From positions 84,491,391 through 84,555,390 of the forward strand of contig NC_066580.1 of the NCBI RefSeq assembly GCF_024323335.1: a stretch of 64,000 nt of DNA, given 5' to 3'. Made by a program: the position numbers and the translations under genes. The DNA comes from Lathyrus oleraceus. Taxonomy: Eukaryota > Streptophyta > Magnoliopsida > Fabales > Fabaceae. The notes under the pieces are model-generated. The model saw only the letters and a program-made list of their open reading frames with translations. It ran no database searches and had not been told where the DNA came from. Shown here piece after piece: positions 1-9,654 of the stretch; position 1 is the stretch's first letter, and every line of letters begins with the position of its first letter.

Positions 1-1517
1 TATTAGGGCATGTGAGATTGTTTCTTATTTGGAAAAGTTTAAATGAATGGACATATTGCTGCAAGGCCCAAAATGAGGTAGCAAAACGTGACTTGGTTTG
101 TAGCATGGCTTGGCAAGCAAGAAATCCATTCCAAGGTGGTGACTTTATGGCCATGTAACTTGATGATCAAGCTACCAATTGGTGAGACAATGTAAACAGT
201 AGAAAGGTCTCATGGAGTATGTCATTTTTCATGTTGATCACAAGTTGAAATGATGAATGGAAGGAGGTGAAAAATGGCGCTCAAGTTCAGGTCTCACCAT
301 GCAAAACTGATTGGGCCAGTTTGGCCTAAAATCTGCCTAGAAAATCAAGTCATGGTGCCCACTTTAGGTGAATGTATCTCTCAAACCATGGATCCAAATG
401 AGATGATTCCAAAAGGATCTGAAAGAGGACATGGCAAGGTAAAATTGTTGTGAAGAAAACATTTTCAAATGAGCCTTGAAATGCAAGAAAACTGGCCAAG
501 AAGTCTTGATAAACTTTGAAGATTTTGAGACTTAGAAATTTTTCTAAGTGTCCTAAAAATATGTCTCACTTTAACCAAGCATAACTTTCTCAATTTTAAT
601 CCAAATGGAGAAAACTTTATATTTCTAGAAATCTTGGAACAAGAGGAACAACTTTCATGTTGGAGAAATTTTCAAATGGAGCTTTTATCTTGACGGAAAA
701 TGGGCTTAAAGTGAGTGCAACAATCATGAAAACTTACCCTAAATGGAAAGTCAACCATTTCCAAATTAAGTAACTTTTCCAATTCCTGATTAAATGATGA
801 ATCCATGATCCAACCTTGATCAAATTTCACATGTAGGATCCCCTAGGCATGGATTTTGAGATTCCACTCTCAAAATGTCAGGGGTTGACTTTTCTGGCCC
901 CATAGTTGACTTTTCCCAAACTGTCTGATTCTCGATTCCAATGATCAATTGAAGCACCTCTGGCTCAAATAAAAAACTGATTTTTTTGCATATAGACCCT
1001 TGTGGACATATGGAGGGACATAGAAAAGAGTTTCACCCAAAGAATCAGAAATAAACTGATTTTATACCAAACCCTAGTTTAGGGCAAAATTGATCAGGAT
1101 ATTTCTGAGATAATTGTGAATCTTCATAGGCCAAGATGCCTCTCTAATCATGAAATGGATGAGCCCATCTACTTCCAACCAGACATTGCCTGTTGCAGGT
1201 AACCATGAAACCCTAATTTCTGATCAAATCCAAATGAACACTTTGATAACTCTGAATCCTTCACTGATGAACTAAGGACCATAATAAGATACCTGAAGCC
1301 CCCTGAGACTCTTGAGACTTGTATACTTAGAAAATGAATTCGAATTCTCAAACTTGCTTTGTGTGGGCTCCTTCTGTTAAGGAGTGATTAATCAAAACCT
1401 GATTTCCATGTCACTAATGCAGTATGCAATGAGTATGACCTAGTATGATGCTAATAAAGTTTGAAACATAATCCCATGCTTCCATGAAAAATGAAGGGTA
1501 AATTTTGGGGTATTACA
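1..1517 (-). mobile_element. E1 3' LTR (right-hand part, U3 side), Tat-lineage
   Basis: The stretch ends at 1517 in ...ggggtattaca and is followed at once by a purine-rich tract on the minus strand (1518-1529). On the minus strand the LTR therefore begins tgtaatacccc, a normal TG start. The body is AT-rich, non-coding and runs off the left edge, so length and target-site duplication cannot be read. It is only weakly similar to the LTR at 43566-44651, although the internal 3' regions next to the two LTRs are closely related. No promoter or gene could be assigned. The small reading frame at 1169-1351 has no recognisable content. Confidence 0.75.
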
Positions 1518-1529
1518 GCTGCCCCTATT
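1518..1529 (-). other. E1 polypurine tract
   Basis: The minus strand reads aataggggcagc directly before the LTR start. The same tract sits at the matching place in E4 (44652-44663), and a close variant in E2 (11612-11624). In this family it primes plus-strand DNA synthesis. Confidence 0.8.
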
Positions 1530-1659
1530 CAATCAGCTGGAGACCCGAAAGGAAGATAACAACGACTTTCGCACTTTCAAGGTATCAAGGGATTGAATAC
1601 AATAAAAGCCTGAAAATTTACACTGAAGTGAAAAATGAAGTAACAATGCTTGTCAGGAT

Positions 1660-2240
1660 CGACAAAGAGGTCTTGATCTGAGCATCAACATAGAATCCGT
1701 CTGGTACGGTGAGAGTCGGTCTGAACACCGAAAAAAGAATGTTAACCTGGATACCAAAATAAATGGTAACACGGAAATAACCATGGCCTGAATGCCGCTC
1801 ATCAATCTGAATACTGGGAGTGACTTCGATCTGAGCATCGGAAGGTATGAGATTATCAAACATCGGTCTGAACACCGGAAAACTGGCCTGAATGCCACTT
1901 CGATCTGGATACTGGAAAAACTGGCCTGAATGCCACTTCGGTCTGAATACCGGAAAACTGGCCTGAATGCCACAAGTTGCGTCGACCTGAACGTCGGGAA
2001 CTTCTTCGATCTGAACATCGGAAAACTGGCCTGAATGCCATAAGTTGTGTCGACCTGAACGTCGGAAACTTCTTCGATCTGAACATCGGAAAACTGGCCT
2101 GAATGCCACGTCGGTCTGAATACCAGAAAATTGGCCTGGATGCCACAAGTTGCATCGACCTGAACGTCAGAAACTTCTTCGATCTGAACATCGGAAAACT
2201 GGCCTGAATGCCACTTCAGTCTGAATACCGGGAACTTTGC
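1660..2240. repeat. Degenerate 21-bp-based tandem repeats, E1 3' UTR
   Basis: Short units of the form tcggtctgaataccggaaa, ggcctgaatgccac and tcgacctgaacgtcggaa follow each other at about 21-bp steps. A higher-order unit returns at 1973, 2041 and 2146 (the caagttgcgtcgacc variant), the last two 105 bp apart. This is the counterpart of the regular 105-bp array in E4. Tandem repeats in the 3' UTR are a known trait of Ogre/Tat elements. Confidence 0.8.
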
Positions 2241-2875
2241 ATGCCTGTCAGTATTGACAGAAATAGGGAAAATGATAATTGAGGCGGCACGTGGGCCAAC
2301 GACCCCTGCTGGGAATAATAGAGGGATAAGTCATGAACAAACTTCAGTCTGAGCACTGGAAATAAACTTCTGGCTTATCACTTGGGATACCGAGAATGTT
2401 TTATGCTTTACATGCGTATGTTTGAATTTTTCAATGGCGTAATGCTCCATGAAAATGGAAATGCTACGCGATTTGGGAGGATGCAATGCGATATGATTCT
2501 ACATGCAGGGTTAGAGAGAACGCCAAGCCGAGGCAAGGAATTCTGCTGGGGAAATGATCACAATCTTCTGGACCCTGGTAATGCTGTTGGAGATACATAA
2601 CACAACAAATTCTGTGGGGAAATGACCGGCCACGCGGTGTTCTAGAAATAACAAAATACCGAGACTCTGACTGGGGAGAGAATGACGTTGAAAGCTTGCT
2701 GCTGAGGAAGGCGACAGTGGTTCTAGTAACCATAATCTGCGAGAGAGACGACTCAACCGGGGAAGCAAACACCGATACGGTACCGAGATTTTGCTTCAAA
2801 GAAAGAGACCATGAATCTAGCGTCGAGATCATCGATCTGGCATCGAACTCTGAGGAGTAGCCGCTTCTGCTGGGA

Positions 2876-2978
2876 AGATACAGTCTGGCACTGTCGACTC
2901 CACTGGGGAAATACAGTCTGGCACTGTCGACTCCACTGGGGAAATACAGTCTGGCACTGTCGACTCTACTGGGGAGTG
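2876..2978. repeat. 33-bp tandem repeat, three copies
   Basis: The motif cagtctggcactgtcgactc starts at 2881, 2914 and 2947, giving an exact 33-bp period with cactggggaaata between. E4 carries the same array with two copies (46183 and 46216), so copy number varies between related elements. Confidence 0.85.
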
Positions 2979-3589
2979 TATAGTCTGAAACACATGCTTG
3001 GGGAAGTACCGTAGTGAGAGCCTGCTGGGGATTGAAGAATCCAACTTTGCAGGGATAAGACACCAAATACCAACTATTGAGGAAAAACATCCGCGATCAT
3101 CTGCTGGGAACCTTAAGGAAATTCCCCGAGTGTACCTGTTCTGAATAGACGATCCAAAACACTTAAAATTTACAGCAATTTTAAATGTTTATTAAGCATG
3201 TATCTGTAAAGCTCTTATGTTTCATGATGCAATGTTTATCAAAAATTCGGACATCATTTTTGCAAACAAAACAGTAAAATGAAAATGAGCATAAATATAT
3301 ATTGAATAACATGATTTTGTTGATTGAATGGCCTCTGAATATGCATTTACATCAGGAAGCAATCCCTGGAAAGAGGTAATTGCACAAAAGATAAACAAAA
3401 ATTAATCTAATGGCAATGTGAAATGGATTTCTATCGGGTTCTAATTCTGCTATGACTCGCTCGTCTTCAAGATCCTCCAGATGATCAGCTTTCTGAAAAA
3501 GGTGACTGGACTGTTTCCTGTCCCTCGAAAGTTTCCAGTTATCGACATGAGATGAGATTCAAAACTAGTCGGAACGCAATCATTCGCTT

Positions 3590-3805
3590 AATCCCTAACT
3601 TTTGCCTAGATTGCCCTTTCGGGTTTTCAATCCACCGGGATATCCATTTTTGCCTAAGTTGCCTTTTTTAGGTTTTCAACTTACCGGGTGTACAATCTTT
3701 TCATTTTTAATCCCTAACTTTTTCCCGAACCTTTTTCATTTTCTTGGTTCGCCGGGATGCCCATTTTTTTGCCTGGACTATTCTTTTTATTGTCCAGCGG
3801 GTCTA
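3590..3805. repeat. Post-integrase conserved block of E1
   Basis: Repeated phrases of the type taacttttgcctggatcgcc, ctttcgggttttcaatccac and cgggat follow the integrase stop. The same block occurs after integrase in E2 (about 14030-14250) and E4 (46755-46960 and 52175-52380). Each phrase has a purine-rich and a pyrimidine-rich half that could pair. Its function is not known to me; conservation between otherwise divergent 3' UTRs suggests a role in the RNA. Confidence 0.6.
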
Positions 3806-3807
3806 TT

Positions 3808-5040
3808 TTATGCGAAGTATTTTTTAATTGCGTCTGAGTTCACAGGGGAAGTGAAGCCTTCACCATCCATAGTTGCAAGCATTAAGGCTCCACCATCAAA
3901 AATCTTGGTGACAATATATGGTCCATCATAGTTAGAAGTCCACTTGCCCCTGTGATCTGTCTGAGGAGGAAGGATCCTTTTCAACACCAAATCTCCGACT
4001 TGGAAGCATCGAGGATGCACTTTCTGATCAAAGGCTCTCTTCATCCGACTCTAATACAACTGCCCATGATAAATGGCTGCCATTCGCTTCTCTTCGATAA
4101 GACTCAACTCATTGAACCTTGTCTGAATCCATTCAGCTTCGTCTAACTTGACATCCAGCAGGACTCTTAGAGAAGGAATCTCCACTTCAACAGGTAGGAC
4201 TGCTTCCATACCATACACAAGGGAGTAAGGGGTTTCCCCGGTCAATGTACGTACTGAAGTACGGTACCCATGCAAGGCGAATGGTAGCATCTCATGCCAA
4301 TCTCTGTACATAACGACCATCTTCTGCACAATCTTCTTTATGTTCTTGTTTGCTGCCTCGACAACACCGTTCATCTTAGGACGATAAGGGGAAGAATTGT
4401 GATGCTGAATGTTGAAGTTCTTGCACAACTCCTTCATCATTTTGTTATTGAGATTAGTACCATTATCAGTAATGATTCTTTCGGGAATCCCATAACGACA
4501 AATGATTTCTTTCTTAATGAATCGGGCAACCACATGTCTGGTGACTTTCACAAATGACGCTGCTTCGACCCACTTGGTGAAATAGTCGATGTAAACAAGG
4601 ATGAAGCGATGCCCATTGGAGGCAGTCAGCTCAATCTTTCCAATCATATCAATGCCCCACATAGCAAATGGCCACGACGAAGACATCACATTCAAAGGAT
4701 TTGGCGGCACATGCACCTTATCAGCATAAATATGGAATTTATGACACTTCCGAGCATATCTGAAACAATCAGATTCCATGGTCATCCAGTAATAACCCGC
4801 TCTCAACAATTTCTTAGCCATTACATATCCGCCGACATGAGTACCGAAGGAGCCTTCATGAACTTCCTGCATTAACATGTTCGCTTCGTGTTTAACCACG
4901 CATCTGAGCAAAACCATGTCGAAGTTCCTCTTATACAACACGTCGTCTTTGTTCAAGAAGAAACTGCCTGCCAATCTTCTCAAAGTCTTTCTATCATTGT
5001 GGATGCCCCTGCAGGGTACTCTTGGTTCTTCAGAAAACAC
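3808..5040 (-). pseudogene. E1 integrase, broken
   Basis: This is the integrase end of the E1 pol polyprotein, the enzyme that joins element cDNA to host DNA. The catalytic core is present: Asp in WGIDMIG, Asp in IITDNG, Glu in GVVEAANK. The C-terminal part (VGDLVLKRILPP, NYDGPY) ends at 3808. It is damaged. The zinc-binding HHCC region has Tyr where E4 has His (GGYVMAKK against GGHAMAKK) and Phe for the last Cys (KCHKF against KCHKC). There is a stop at 4051-4053 where E4 has Gln (CAG to TAG). A one-base shift near 5010 separates it from the RNase H frame upstream. Compared with the intact frame at 46964-48355 it should have been continuous. Not functional. Confidence 0.85.
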
Positions 5041-5735
5041 TTGATGTCGTGATACCAGGGCTTGTCATCAACTACCAGTTCAGTAGCAACTACATACGCG
5101 GCCCTCTCAAGGCGCATAACATCGATCCTGGGAACATAGTTCCACCGAGTCACTTTGATCATGGAGGACAAAGTAGCAAGAGCATCTGCCATCTGGTTCT
5201 CATCACGAGGAATATGATACAGCTTTACTGTTGTGAAGAAAGTCAACAGTCTTCTTGTGTAATCTCTGTAGGGGACCAGATTAGGCTGGTGAGTATTCCA
5301 ATCAACATTCACTTGATTGATCACTAGAGCTGAGTCTCCGAAGATGTCCAAAGTCTTGATTCTCAAATCAATGGCTTGCTCAATACCCAAGATACAGGCT
5401 TCATACTCAGCTTCATTATTGGTGCACTCAAAAGTCAGACGAGCGGTGAAAGGCATGTGAGCACCTTTCGGATTGGTAATGACAACACCAATTCCACTTC
5501 CTTTGGCATTGACGGCCCCATCAAACAATAAAGTCCACTTTTCATCTGGATCAGGTCCCTCCTCAACAACTGGCTCTTCACAGTCTTTCATCTTGAGGAA
5601 CATAATGTCTTCATTTGGAAAATCAAACTTCATCGGCTCATAATCATCAATCGGCTTCTGAGCAAGATAGTTTGACAGAATACTCCCTTTGATGGCTTTC
5701 TGGGATGTATACTGGATGTCGTACTCTGTCAGTAC
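5016..5735 (-). pseudogene. E1 archaeal-type RNase H (aRNH) and linker
   Basis: This is the second RNase H domain found in the Tat/Ogre lineage, between the normal RT/RNase H and integrase. Visible acidic residues fit the fold: Asp in LLFDGAVN, Glu in NNEAEYEACILG, Asp in FGDSALVI, Asp in MADALATLSS. At 5735 the reading is cut by the E2 insertion: the minus-strand codons for TEYDIQYTSQKAIKG begin here, and the preceding codons (AHWQMVL) lie at 30306 onward. An open frame of 330 codons (4980-5972) starts inside the E2 LTR and runs into this domain. That ATG is an accident of the insertion, not the original start. Confidence 0.85.
5731..5735. repeat. Left target-site duplication of E2 (agtac)
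   Basis: agtac lies immediately before the LTR start tgtcgtacc at 5736 and again right after the other LTR end at 30301-30305. Removing E2 plus one copy restores the E1 reading ...HWQMVL-TEYDIQY..., which matches the uninterrupted E2 reading HWQMLLSEYDIQY apart from neutral changes (E2 has R for H before WQM). Confidence 0.95.
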
Positions 5736-6489
5736 TGTCGTACCTCGAGAAAAATGGGAGACACGACTTAAGCGAAGCGCAATCGCACGCTCGCAATGAT
5801 GGACTGAACAGAGTTGCCACCGAACTTTATTTATTCCTAAAAAGGAAAGGGGAATATCGATAAAACCCAAGACAAAACGATAATGATTATTGGTCGTCGC
5901 AACCAAATCAGGGTTCGGGAGTCGATTACGCAAGGGGAAGGTATTAGCACCCCTCACGTCCGTTGTATTCAACGGGAACCGTTTAGTTAGTTTCGTTTTG
6001 AATGTTAGCTTATGTTAGTCTTCTCAAGTTATTATGAGGGAAAAAAAAAGAAATAGTATCAAAAGAAAAGAGAAGATGTTTTTGGATTTTTGCAATAAAG
6101 GGGACTAAACCTAAGTTTTTTTTTTATTAATGGGCCTGACAAGATTTATAAATCCTGCTCCTACGTATCTCAATAGAGAAGTCAAGGCTTACGTAGTTCT
6201 GGGTAGAAAAATGTTTGTCTGTTGGTCGATTTTAGCGAAAGCTATATTGTATTAATCGACGAAAACATTGTTTTACCCGAAACAGATGAGGAGCGGACGT
6301 ATACCACACATCGAATGGATTTACAAATCATCATTCGAAAAAACGTCACTTATCTTGACTCAATAATCGTGGCCGAAACATTGTTTTGGATCACCTTAAG
6401 ACAATATATCTTTCGTTTATGAAAAAGGTTTTTCTAATTAATCGCACGACGACGAGAAAGAGTTTGATTGGTTGGATGTATTTTTGAGT

Positions 6490-7110
6490 AATGGCGAGAA
6501 CTTAGATGAGCGAGATATCCATCTCAAATCCTAGTCTCAGGAGTGCACGGTATACACCATGTTCCATTTCCATCTTTATTAAAAGAGTGTTTAATAAAGA
6601 TTAAGTGTTTTGAATTTTGATTGAAAAAGGGGTTTGAAGAAACCGCATTGACAATTTTAGACGATGGCGAGAGCTAAGATAGGCAAGGCATCCACCTTGA
6701 ATCTTAATCTCAGGAGTGCACGGTATACACCATGTTCCATTTTCATCTTTATTGAAAAAGTGTTAAGGTAGGAATTAAGTATTTTTTTGAGTTTGAAAGA
6801 AGAATATTTATAAGAACGAGACATAAGCCCCAAAATCAATAATTCAGGGTTCCACCGGAATGCTAGATTTCAATGGTCCTCTTTCATTCGAATTATTTAA
6901 GAAAATTAATTAATGGACAACGAACACTTGATAAGAATCCATTGTTCAAAGAGTTACGCCAGAATGCTTGATCCTAACGGCCCTTATTTTGTCCAAGTTA
7001 ATTAAAGTGTTTTAGGGACGAAAGAAAAGAATGAATAATTAACCCAAAACGCGTGGCTCGGAATCAATCATTCGAGAGTTCTCACCAGAATGCTAGATTC
7101 CAATGGGAGG
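6490..7110. repeat. Imperfect internal repeats of the E2 LTR
   Basis: The phrase ctcaggagtgcacggtatac occurs twice about 174 bp apart (near 6536 and 6710), each preceded by atggcgagarctta-like sequence. A second motif, ccagaatgctagattccaat and variants, occurs three times (near 6856, 6960 and 7086). The same repeats appear in the 5' LTR (about 25256-25880). Confidence 0.7.
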
Positions 7111-8182
7111 AAATGAAATTAAATGTTGAAACTATGGAAAGTTAGTGAAATTTAAATAAAAAATTTAATGAATTTGAATGTGATTATTTACATGTGTAAA
7201 GGTATGAACATAGATACCAATAACCTAATTAAATTAACTAACACATGGAAATCAATTAACTGTACAAAATCCCATATCAAAAAAAAGTCAATAATTAAGA
7301 AAATCTAAAAAAACCAAAACATTTAAAATCTAAACAACTAATTAATGATAAAATTAAATTAATCAAATAAAAATATAAAAGTAAAATAAATAGTAAGAAG
7401 TTATAAATTTTTTAAATGAAACAGTAAGCATAAAAAATAAAAATAGGAAGATATGCTATTCCCAAGTATCGAATCCATCCCACTAAAGAAAGTGAAATTG
7501 CTTCCTCTCCACTCAGCCACTTGTGTTCATTTGTTACCTTAATAACAACTTGAATATATAAACAAGAATAGATTAAAATAAAAATTAAAATAAAAAACTA
7601 GAAAGAGATGGTCTGTTGGACAAATCAAAGCCCACAAAAATGGTGAGAGGGATCCCAAAGATCAACCCTAGCCGCCTGGCTGTTGGGTGGGAATAACAAC
7701 ACTTCAATCACCATTAATACCGGCAAACAAAAGTTAATAACAAATTGCAAGAAAAAACTAAATGACAGGTGGGCTTTAATTAGATTTTAAATGCTTGTTT
7801 AAAATAAATAAAAGAAAAGGAAATGAATGAATGCATAGCAAACCCAAAATACTCATTCGTCTTCCTCACGAAGACCAACTCCCACTCCCTCAATCTCACT
7901 CGTCTTCATTCAATCTCTCACACCAAACCAAACTCTCGCACTCTACTCTCACTCTAAATGCAAAAAAAACCATGGCTTTAAAGAAATTAACAAAAAGCAC
8001 TCACCTTTGTCAGTTGTTCTTCACCTCTTCGCTTCGTCAATCGCCGATGGAAGGAGGAGACGAATTTTTCGGTGGAAGATTACTAGGTTTCGCTACAGTA
8101 GCCGTCCAAATTCTTAGGGTTTTTTCATGGTCGCCGCTCTATAACCTTTTTCTCTTCTCCCCCTCGCCGCTACCTAACCCCT

Positions 8183-8191
8183 CCTTTTATA
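8183..8191 (-). promoter_or_regulatory. Candidate TATA box of the E2 3' LTR
   Basis: The minus strand reads tataaaagg, a strong plant TATA match, conserved at 26905-26913 in the 5' LTR. Transcription would begin about 30 bases further along the minus strand, near 8150. The position is inferred from the motif only. Confidence 0.6.
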
Positions 8192-8539
8192 CTCACCATG
8201 TTAGGGTTTCAGATTCGGCTTATGGAGATCAAAAGGGTATCTCTTGGAAGTGATTTAAGATGCTCAGTTTGTTTGCCTCATTTTTGTACTTAATCTGAAA
8301 AAGGTAATACGATCCTATGCTTTCTTGCTTTGAATTCGTCTTGATTCTCTTTTGGGTTGCTTGAGGAATTTTTACCGCCGGTGAGAAAGGTTTCACCACT
8401 GTGAACCTGTTTAGGCGAAAATAGGACTTATTTCTTCTTTTTCTTTCTTCGAAATTCATACTGATTTTTGTGTTGTTGTTGTATTCTTTTTTATTTGATA
8501 GGTTCGGCAATGGAAGATTTGATGCGTTTGACGGTTTGA

Positions 8540-9330
8540 ACTGTTATTGCAGGTTGTGTGTAGGAACTTATCAATTGATACGCCATTCTCACTAGTAGTA
8601 AACCCCTCTGTTGAACATATCACTTTATTATCCTTCAAAATTCTAATGTTACTGATAGTTCTTCTTCTTGGTGGTACAGACTTAACATTAACAGCAACCG
8701 GATTCGGCAAGCCTGAATCAGATAACGGTGAAGTATCAGAACCGTCTGAAGCTCCACTTCCATCCAGAGATACATTGGCTGGTTTGATTTTGGCTTTTAA
8801 ACCTTTGTGAAATGCCCCAGTATACACATGGGCTTTTAGCCAATTGACTATTTCGTGTTGCACATCAGGGGCCATATAACCTTCCTGCAAATTGATATTT
8901 GCAGTCAATGTATCTGGCGAAATGCCAATCTCCAATGCTACATTGTGTATGATTTTGTAACAATTTGACATTGTTTGTTGTTGTTGTTTTGGCAGGACAA
9001 CTGCAACTTCAATCAAGTCTATATTTGCACCATCTGTACGTGGCTCAGCAGTTCCTGATTTTAGGAGATTTGAGATTGTATCATGCTTATTGCATTTCTC
9101 AACAATGCCAAAACCTAAAAGTGCTGCATTTGAGCAGGATTCTTGTGCATCAATTGATACCGGCCATTGAGAAGAGGAATCAACATTAACGGGCTGACTT
9201 TCATCAAACCATTTATTTCGCTGTTAACTTGTTGAACTTCGAGCTGATGGACACTTTTTTGCAGGCATTTATTCAAGTTATGAACGGTACACTCTACACC
9301 CAAGTTAGTTCGCATTGCAGGAGGATGTGT
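8540..9330 (-). pseudogene. Captured host-gene fragment, possibly PHD-finger protein related
   Basis: This is a minus-strand coding-like stretch of about 260 codons. It contains the segments NVDSSSQWPVSIDAQESC, VALEIGISPDTLTANI, APDVQHEIVNWLKAHVYTG, GSGASDGSDTSPLSDSG and SVPPRRRTISNIRILKD. Codon-like reading continues across the stretch with one apparent frame slip near 9215, and nothing like a retrotransposon protein is present. From memory it recalls the N-terminal part of plant PHD-finger family proteins; that identification is weak and needs a search. The same fragment is in the other LTR. It lies in U3, in sense with E2, and has no start or complete domain, so it should not make a working protein. 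Confidence 0.6.
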
Positions 9331-9478
9331 CTAAGTCCACATATTAGATGACTTGGTCATCTACGTCAACTGCTTCAGCAGGGTTACTCACCCTAATTCG
9401 ATTCCTTTTCCTTCAACGCTGAAAACCTTGTATCGTTGTGTGCTGAACTTTAAACTCTGTTTCTGTTGAATCTGTAGG

Positions 9479-9654
9479 TAAAGCTCTCCGAGATTAAAGC
9501 TGCTGGTTTTTACTGCATGCCATGGGAGCCAGAGGAGTAATTGTAGACAAGTGGTCTATCAGAGTTCTTTTGGCTTGTGCTGTTAGCCTGTATATGGTTG
9601 CTGTAGCTAGACAAAAACAGAATAGGCAGAAGATGTTGACTGCTCTGCTGCTGC
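9479..9654 (+). pseudogene. Captured fragment of a small membrane-protein gene
   Basis: On the plus strand an ATG at 9522 begins MGARGVIVDKWSIRVLLACA, followed by one hydrophobic stretch (LLACAVSLYMVAVARQ) and a basic tail (KQNRQKM). It is preceded at 9478 by a pyrimidine-rich, AG-ending acceptor-like sequence. I recall conserved plant proteins of about 60 residues with this look, probably single-pass, but I cannot name one. It is antisense to E2 and to the neighbouring PPR fragment. Four residues of the hydrophobic segment (12 bp) present in the other LTR are missing here. After 9654 the frame runs into PPR sequence on the opposite strand, so the coding end is lost. Confidence 0.6.

Larger units (their letters stand above)
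1530..3590 (-). other. E1 3' UTR (non-coding)
   Basis: This region lies between the integrase end and the polypurine tract. It aligns by eye with the E4 3' UTR (44664-46750), including the sequences around 2280-2560 and 3120-3560. It holds two tandem-repeat blocks, listed separately. Reading frames here (for example 1618-2148 minus and 2464-3090 minus) come from repeats whose period is a multiple of three and do not resemble proteins. From about 2980 to 3590 I see no feature beyond similarity to E4. Confidence 0.7.

Noticed and set aside
1618..2191. Frames of 111-176 codons on the minus strand at the left end.
   Set aside because: Same explanation: repeat-derived reading in the E1 3' UTR.
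2464..3090. 208-codon frame on the minus strand.
   Set aside because: It covers a 33-bp repeat and 3' UTR sequence, has no family resemblance, and the E4 counterpart is broken.
7831..8253. 140-codon plus-strand frame in the E2 LTR.
   Set aside because: Sequence is CT-rich and spans the promoter region on the other strand; the copy at 26594-27020 is split between frames, so coding is not conserved.
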